A DNA stretch of 64,000 bases. It comes from Owenia fusiformis (taxonomy: Eukaryota; Annelida; Polychaeta; Sabellida; Oweniidae). Both the position numbers and the translations under genes were made by a program. The notes beneath the pieces were generated by a model. It did no database searches, was not told the origin of the DNA, and saw only the letters and a program-made list of their open reading frames with translations. This document shows, in pieces, positions 24,201-33,200 of the stretch. The first letter of the stretch is position 1; each line of letters opens with the position of its first letter. Location of the stretch: positions 15,625,375-15,689,374 of the forward strand of contig CAIIXF020000005.1 of NCBI GenBank assembly GCA_903813345.2, in the 5' to 3' direction.

Positions 24201-27200
24201 TAAATGCTTTTATTCCATAATAACATGTTTTCCCTGGGAAAATAACAGGGAATAAAAGTGTTATTTGAAAAATCCCGTATCAGATCCCGTATCAGCCAAA
24301 ATCCCGTATCAGATCCCGTATTGGATCCCGTATCAGCAAAAATCCCGTATCAGATCCCGTATCAGAAATATTCCCGGTAATTTCTCTTGAGTTTTACGCT
24401 TTTCGTCTAGCACATCTCTACATGAAGTAAAAAAATCGTTTGGAAAATTGAAATTATTATATGATAAATTGTATAATTTTATGTCACAATCATTGGATGA
24501 TGACATACAAAAATTGAAAAAAAAATATTATGAAATAAATAGGTTATTGATGGTCGTGATGGAATATGGATTTATTCCTTGAGAAAATATGATATTGGCC
24601 TCAGAAAATATCATATTGACACTCGGGCTATCGCCCTCGGTCAATATGATATTTTCCTTGGCCAATATCATATTTTCCCTCGGAATAAAATCCATATTCC
24701 ATCCCTCCCATTAAATAACCTCTATGTATATTTGCATATTGTGTGACTAAACTTATTGTTTATGAATTTTAGTGTTTATTATCAATAAGTACTCAAAAGG
24801 GGTCTGTTAAAAGACATTAAACGTATATGTGACGAGGATTTTATTTTCCTACAAGACATTGCCTCGTACCATAGATCTCAGGAGACATTGGCATTCCTTG
24901 GCAAACAAGGTGTAAATTTGATTGATCTCGATGCTTGGCCACCCAACAGCCCCGATGGTACATGTAATGTGTTTGATTACCATACATGGAGCCATCTCGA
25001 GGAAATGGTACAATCAAAAGCATCCGATAAACAGCTTTGATGAGTTGAAACAGAATCCTAAAGTGCTGAAATGAATTGCAACACAAATCTCTCAAAAAGG
25101 CTATTGATAGATTGCGCTACCACTTGAAGCTTATTGTTGATGCAGAGGGGAGGGGGTTGGGGTATATTGAGCAATTGTGAAAATAGTTTGAATAAATAAA
25201 GTGTAAAATGTTATTAAACAACACTGAAATTCATAAACAATAAATTTAGTCACACAATGATGCAAATATTAATATCCAAGCATGTATTCACCTAACAAAT
25301 GAATGATATTCTATAAATAAAAAATTAACATAATTCCGCAGATTTACTATTTTCTCCCTTAAATCTGGAGACCATAAATAGCAACCCGGCCTCCCAAATA
25401 AGTATAATAAAACTTTACTATTGATTTCATAACATAGTGTTATATACCAAATTGTTTGAAATTGTATAACCTTTAAAATGATATGTAAGTCAATGTACCA
25501 TATTGAATGTAACTATTTTTATCCTGATTTGAAGTTGGGTATTGGTTTTTTTTGGCCCACCCTGTATATTGTTTTTTGTTCCTTTGTACCAATTCTTGAA
25601 AATGAATTCTAGTATGATATATGACGTCACAATAGCTAGAACAATTGATTTACTAGTCTCTATTGGAGTATGTGTGACCGCTAAAATTCATAATTGCCAA
25701 TAGTTGTGTTTCTTGTCTGTTTATCATATTAGAATCGTAACAAAGACCTCGATTTTATGATTTATGTCAAATATATGACCTCAAATTTTATTCTGGCCAT
25801 TGCCAAAGACCTCAATCGCTACGCGATTTCGGTCTTTTAACAATTAAAAGAATGACATTTTGGTCATATATTACGCCATAAATCATAAAATCTCGGTCTT
25901 TATTCCTTAAATAAAGTATCTTTCCGAACCTTGTTAAACAAAATCGCATATACAACATTTTCTTAGACCTCTCAATTTTTTTTTATTTTTATTTATTTAT
26001 TTGCCAAACACTTTTTAATCAGTGGCACAATGGAAAATTCCAGTGCGGCAGTACATAAAACAAATACATATTCATAAAATACAATACAATACAGATAGAT
26101 GGATAAAACAAATATGTTAAATTGTACATATGTTATGAGTTTAAAATATCGTTATTAATAGTCACTAAAAATTGTTTGACACACTTGTCAAACAAGAATC
26201 CTTGGTCTTTGCCCCAAATACTAAAAACAACATCTCCTAAGCACCACTTTAATTTTTCATGTAAAGGAAGCGTTAAGAACATATTAAATACATCAGGGGA
26301 GCATGAGGTTTTAATTCTGTTGTAAAAATCAATTCTTTCACGTTGGTTGTGGCTACATGTAAAAAATCTGTGTGTTAAATCATCAATTGGATGAAGGGAA
26401 CAAAGTTTGCAAAAACCATCATCACATTTTCTTCTTTTGAGGTCAGTTCCAATACCTAAACACCCAGTTCTGGCTTTGAACTTCAATCTCTGTCCAACAA
26501 AATCATTACTTGAAGTAAGGTAATTCTCCAGAAATGGGGTTTGTTTGATTGATTCATAAAATTCTAGTGAAGATTTCGAGGAACATTCAGATAGAAAATT
26601 ACTTTTGTGTTGTTGGGAGGATATGGTCAAAAAAGAATCATACCATTCATTGTCATCTCTAAACACAACATCATCAAGGCCATGTTCAATTAAAATGTCT
26701 TGTATGTTTTCAAAATATGGCCAACATGTTTTTACTCTTCCCTTGAAATTTTCAAACAGTTTATCAAAAATTGCCTTATGTAGGCCGTTCCTCATGGAGA
26801 ACTTAAGATATAAAAAATAATCAATTTGTCTTTTCTGAATAATGTTAATAATGCTTCTCCAGCCAAGGTCACCTAACATTGCTGCTTTGGCAGGGTTACA
26901 TTTAAGTTGAAAAATTGATTTGGCCAATTTATATTGCATTGAAGAAAGGGTCTTTTCAGAGGTCTTGTCAAGAATTAGAACACCACATCCATGCAACAAA
27001 GCAGGGAGGTACTGGGAGTAGTATAATGTATTACCAAATGATATTCTATTATAGTTAATATGCTTAGTTAGGGTTGATGCAACTAGATTTCTTAACTTCT
27101 TATCCTTTTCTTTTAAAACAACATTCACGTGGTAGTTATCTCTTAATTGCCTATTTAGATGGATGCCAAGATATTTGTAAGTATCAACTTCTTTGATTTC

Positions 27201-30200
27201 AAGGTCACCTAATACCCACGTTTTATTTTTATCTATTCGCTTGCCAATAACCATTACTTTAGATTTATTGGGGTCGAATTTGAATCCCCAGCAAGAACCA
27301 AACTGATCTGCAATTTTTAGCATATGATTCAGTTGGCTCTCACTTTCGGCCATAAGAACAATGTCATCAGCAAAAAGTAATGTTGGGACTTTAATGTTAT
27401 TAAATGGAATACCAAGGTTTTCTTTATTCAGTCTATCAACTAAGTCAGTCATGACTAGTGAGAATAGGGATGGGGATAAACAACAGCCCTGCTTTAATCC
27501 AGAAGTACTAGAATACCATGGAGAGGTAAAATTACCAAAAACAACTTTATTACAAACATCCCTGTAAGCCTCATGGAGCAACCGCCATATTTTTCCTTGA
27601 ATACCCATTTCCCAAAGTTTCACAAATAACATATTGCGGTCAATAACATCAAAGGCCTTAGAAATATCCAAAAATGATAAAAATGTATTTTTCTTAGAGG
27701 ATTTACGAAGTGAGCATAAACCTTTTAGAGCAAAAATGTGGTTTTCAAGTCTAAGATTTTCCCTGAAAGCTCCCTGGGAATCACCAAGAAGGTCACATGA
27801 CTCTGAGTTAAGTTTAATTTTACTATCAAGTAGACTAGTATAAATTTTATAAACATTGGAATTCATGGTGAGACCTCTGTAATTATTTAAGTCAATGTTT
27901 AAACCTCGTTTGAATAAAGGAACAAGTAATCCTTCTTTCCATTCTGTAGGCATAACTTCTAGGGATTTTACTTTGTTAAAAAGGTCAAAAAGGGAAGAAA
28001 ACATTGTATTTCCCCCGTATTTAAGAAATTCATTAGGTATATTATCCGTACCACACTTCTTGCCATTATTTAGCTTTCTGAGACATTGCACAAGTTCAGC
28101 ATATGTAAAGCAGAAGCTGTTTAAGGCATTATTATCATAGTTAGTTTCCTTTAATAAAGAATCTATCTTATCTGATAGATTATTGGAGGTAAACTTTGGA
28201 TTACGATTATTACGCCCCACCCTTTCCCAATACAAATGTAGAGCCTCAGATATGGCTTTGGGGTCAGTTAAGATCATATCTTTGTTGTTAGGGTCTTGGA
28301 TTTGAATGGGATATCCATTATTTTCATTGAACATTTTCAATTTTTTCCAGTAGGATCTTGAACATTTAGAAAGTGACCTAGCATTACTAGTTAAAACTTT
28401 GATGTGATTCTTTACATGTGATTCAACTATTTTCAACTGAACTTGTTTTTTACGTTCGAGGTATAAGTTCCAAATTTCTCGAAGTATGTCAGGGTCAGCT
28501 GACTTTGAACGACTCCAATATCGATAGAAGCGTGATGCTTCTTTACGATTATTTATTAATAATTTAATTTCTTTATCCCAAAATGAACGATGGTTCGTTG
28601 GTACCCTCTTAAACCCAACCCCTATATGAGCAGCCTTCATTATATTCTCTTTGAATGAGGACCATGCATCTTCAATGTTACTGCACTTGGAAATGTCCCA
28701 GGAACTAAATTCAGTATTAATGGCGTTTCTGAAGCAATCCCAATCTGTGTTATCATTGATGTTCCAAATTACAGTATCTTCATCTTTATTATCAGGAGGA
28801 ACATTGGTCTTAAGGTTACCTGACTGAGAGGGCAGTATAGCATTTATAATCATAAAAGAGTGGTCACTACCTAAACTTGCCTCTTCGTGGGTTTCATCAA
28901 TAATCATATTTTGGTACACCTTCATAAAATTATGGTTACCGAAGCAATAGTCAATGGATGAATGTTGAGTTCCCCTTGACCATGTTATCTCACCCTGACA
29001 GTTAATAGAGTTTAACATGTGCATGCCTGTGACATCACTGAAAAGATCGATAAGTTTACCATTTTGGCTGCTTTGCCCTTTACAAAATTTGGTTGCCTTC
29101 CCATTAAAATCACCCATCAATAAAGTATATGTGTCATCTGATTCAACCTCTGCAACATTAGAGATCAACTCATCCATTAACTTTTCGCTTAAAATTGAAT
29201 TTTTTCCATCTACGGGAAAGTAAGTAACTCCAAGATTAAGAACATTATTATTAATTTTAACACGAATCCATAATCTTTCTAGGTCATCACAACTCGAGTG
29301 AAGTAAATCATTGTCAAGGATTACTATTCCTTTCTTAACAAAGAATCCTACACCACCACCTTTTTTACCAACTCTGTTTTTAGGGATCCACACATAGTTA
29401 TCATTTAAAATTGAAAGCGTGTTAGTGTCATCAAAAAAAGTTTCAGCAATAGCAACAATATCATAGCTACATTTAGATAAAGTCTGGTTGAGCTCATGTT
29501 GTTTAGCAAGGCCAAAGTGGCATACATTATTAAAAGCAAAGGTCATTTGAGTGGAGCTGGTATAGATCTTTCTTCTTCCCCGACGAGTTTTGCGATTACG
29601 TTGGTGAATGACAGGTTCAGGAGTGGGCGGAGATATTGTAAATGAGTCAGATGGGACGAAGGCAGAAACATTGCCTAAAGCCTATTGTGGCCAGCACTGT
29701 CCAAACTGTCCATTAACAAAATTAGGGTGGTTTAAGTTTTGTGTGAATGGGCACCTTGCTTTCTTATGTCCAAAATTAGAACAGGAGTGGCAGCGTATGG
29801 AATTTGTGTGCCAACAAGAATTGGCAAGGTGACTCCTTTCTCCGCATTTAAAACAGGCTGGTGAAATGTTACGTGAAATATCATGGGAGGGGGGCTGGGC
29901 ACGTTGGTCACGTACGGGGGGCTGTTGTTGCTGCAAAGAGGGGACATGAATATCGTTGCTGGTGGGTTTGTGATGGGCTGTAGCCTGCGATGAGTGTTGC
30001 AAGTTACGTTGCTGTTGACGGGCACGGTTGTTTTTTGTAACATCTCGTGTCTTACAGCCGAGTCCCATGTTACGTGCCAATTTATTAGATCCTGGCTTTG
30101 ATAAGTGAAGACCATCAGACCAGAGATAACCTTCATTTATTTCTCCACTCTGTAGTTTAAAGCCATTTGTGTCATTGTTGATGAACTCGATCTTTTCCTC

Positions 30201-33200
30201 CTCGCATAGGATCTGTAGCTCAGCATTAAGGGCATCGGCGGTATTCTGAGCCAATTCTTTGTCGGTTCGAGGGCAAATGCTAGAAACGGCAACAGTGGTA
30301 GCAATGTTCTTGGCACCCTTAATAGCTAATTGGTATTTAGCTTTGATCGAGGCCTTATCTGATGATTTTGCACAGTCTTTACTTCCTACTTGAAGAATAG
30401 CCTTTTGGTACTTGGTGTCTAAATTAGTGAGTCGCTTATGGACCATATCAATGTCTGCCCCACCAATAGAAATAACTTCAACGTCATTGAGTTTATCTTG
30501 ATCGAGGTCACGAACGATAGAACTTCCAATCACCAGCGTTTTTGAAGCATTTTTGGGGTGGGGTTTGACAGGTTCATTTTGGGATTTGTTCATTTTATGC
30601 CAGTTAAGGGTTTCACGAAGGCTTTTACACTCTTTTTCAAGTTCATTGCAGGTTGCAGTTTTGGCAGATAGTTGTTTTACAAGATCGAGATTCGTAGTGT
30701 TTATTGCACTCACTGTGCTCTGCAAAGCATCAACCTTGGCTGTGGTGTTATCAACTGCCACCTTAAGGTCTTGTATGATAGCTACTAGGTTGCGAGTGTT
30801 TATATCAGAGTCATATTTGGAAGTACAGCGAGTATGTAATTTATTGGACTTAGGAAGCTTTGGGGTCTTAGGGACCGTCCTACACGCTCGAACGGGACGT
30901 TTACGCTTCGCTCCTGAGTCTGAGTTGAAAGTACCATTAAGATCCAAAGGCAATGTGTTTTTGCCTAGACGTTTACTTCTGCGTTTATGGACAGACCTTT
31001 GAGTGTCATTCTGTGAAGGTGAAGCAAGATTAGTTGAGCAGGTTGGTTCTCTTGGAGTCAAAGCACGAGCTTGAGATGCCCCCTGAGAACACTGAGACTG
31101 TTCAGGAGAGTTGTTGATAGTCAGGTTTAAGGTCAGAATATCAGCTGATTCAGGTGACCCCTGACTTTCTTTATAAACAGAATCAGGTGATCCAATAAGT
31201 AAGCCAATATCAGTTCCAACTTCTGAGGGTTGGGGGCTAGCCATGGTCATAGGCAGCTAATATGCACATTAACACCTTCTAGTTCTTTAAGTGCTAAAAA
31301 CTTAATTACCTCAATGCAGTTCAATACTGTATTTTTGTGTAAGTCTGAAATATTTTCCTCAATTTATCTGAAATAATTTCCATCAAATGTCATTTAGACA
31401 CTTGAAATATCACAAAAATAATTATATATCCAGATTCCTGATGTATTCACGAATCCTGCGGTACTAAAATCTTGATTCTTTTTGTTCTTGTTCCTCATAA
31501 ATCAGTCCTATTTCACAGAGCAAAATTATTCCTGTCAACTGTGTTTGTGTATGTGTACTTCCTGATGTATTCACGAATCCTGCGGTACTAAAATCTTGAT
31601 TCTTTTTGTTCTTGTTCCTCATAAATCAGTCCTATTTCACAGAGCAAAATTATTCCTGTCAACTGTGTTTGTGTATGTGTACTTCTATTATAGTTTAGAA
31701 AAAGTATTCAAAAAATTAAATCAAAAACTCCCAAAATAGATAAAAATTAAGATAAACCTTTAATTTCATGAACAAGTTACTTTTTTGAAATCAACCAAAC
31801 TTTCTTTTGTATAATTACAATATTGAGAGACCTAAACACGTATATGTCATTTTGTTACAGTGAGGTTCGGATAGATGTTTCATTTCATTCCAAACACATG
31901 ATACCAAGACCAAAAGAAGTGTCTGATGTCTTTTCTAAAACAATATATAGAATTCAAATTACATGTATATTGAACCATTCAAAAGATGACAATAATATTG
32001 ACAATGTGTAAAATTTTCAGAATTTTTTGATAACTGGTTTTAGAGAAATGTGAGTTCAAAAAGTTCACCATATCGATACCAAATTACCAATCCTTTGAAC
32101 CCTTCCCGGAATTTTAATAAAAAGTGAACCCCTCCTTGGCAAAAGCTGGCTACAGGCCTGAAGTGTATCATAAATGTATCTGTTTCCAGCAAGAAACTTG
32201 ATGAGACAACTGCTGCTTTGAAGCGCACAATGAAAGAGCTGGATATTGCCAAAGCCAAAGTGGACAGTTTGCTGAATGAGATGTTGCCACCTAAAGTCTC
32301 AAAACAATTGCAGGAAGGGAAGAAAGTGGCGGCAGGTATAAGATAATTAATGTGAATCTTATATGAAGTATATAAATATAAATTAGTCATTTGAAAACTC
32401 ATTTACTGTTTTCTCTATTAAACTGATAATGTGATATGTATGAATTCCAACTAAATTGTTCCCACTTCAATGTATGGACTTGTTTTTGTTGTAGAAAAGT
32501 TTTCTGGTGTCACCATCTTCTTTAGTGATGTGGTAAAGTTCACCAACATTTGCGCTGCTGTGACACCTGTGGATGTCGTTGCTATGTTGAACGAGTTATA
32601 CATGCATTTTGATGGTCTCACTGTCAAGCATGAGGTCTACAAGGTATGTAAGGGGCTTTGGTCCATATTTAGAGAGGGTTTCATGAATTGAAATGTTCAT
32701 CAATCACTCAATCAATTTTTAAGTCAGAAGTCCACCTCTCTTGTACTACCTTATCGAGCAAGCACAAAGTTTGCATATTTAATGGAACAAGATCAAATAC
32801 AGTAAAACCTGAGTTGTGAACACATCTCTAGTGAACACCTATCAACAGTGAACGTTTTTCTTCGGCAAAACCTTTTTTCCCATTGACTCCCATGTTAAAG
32901 TACAATCCTAAAGTGAACACATACCAGCTATGAACAGTGAACACTTAATCTTGGCAAAATCAATTGAATTATCCTGTCTCTAGTGAACATTGAATCAGAT
33001 ATAAGATTTCTGCAACTACCTTATCAGAGTTAAGCAGTTTATATTTCTATTACCTGCCAAAAATAATTAAAAGGTCAATTTGAGATCTTGATCTCTTCTA
33101 TTGAAACAGGTGTGACTAATTACATAAGCTTTATTTTTGTAAGACAGGATATGTGTCTGGGATTGATTGCTTGGAGAAAATCCTTATCTGGTTAACTATT

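Larger units (their letters stand above)
23926..25564 (+). mobile_element. Mariner/Tc1-like element with long inverted repeats
   Basis: Ends CAGGGTGGGCC and GGCCCACCCTG, flanked by TA. The inverted repeats extend beyond 300 bp: AATACCCAACTTTAAATCAG, TATTTTCTCCCT and CACACAATATGC segments recur in inverse. The left arm is interrupted by a nested insertion at about 24209-24724. About 1.6 kb in total. Confidence 0.85.
25975..31684 (-). mobile_element. Nearly full-length LINE retrotransposon, both ORFs open
   Basis: In element order: two 124-bp 5' monomers (31684-31437), a short leader, ORF1 (31250-29682), ORF2 (29546-26133), a short 3' UTR, and an A-rich tail (TTTATTTATTTATTT on the plus strand near 25985-26001). 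It lies antisense to the cyclase. Both ORFs lack internal stops and have key motifs, so it could be recently active. The layout (ORF1 with an SGNH-like domain and zinc knuckles; ORF2 with endonuclease and RT) fits the CR1/L2-type groups. Confidence 0.88.
13599..32189 (+). other. 18.6-kb cyclase intron filled with nested transposons
   Basis: This single intron separates the HNOBA exon (ends 13598) from the coiled-coil exon (starts 32190). The introns that lie between exons in the rest of the coding region are about 0.2-1.8 kb. In order it holds a Harbinger-like element (13750-23268) with a MULE MITE and an LTR retrotransposon inside, a mariner-like element (23926-25564) with a nested palindrome, and a 5.7-kb LINE in antisense orientation (about 25975-31684). 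Unaffected intron sequence is only a few kilobases. Confidence 0.85.
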
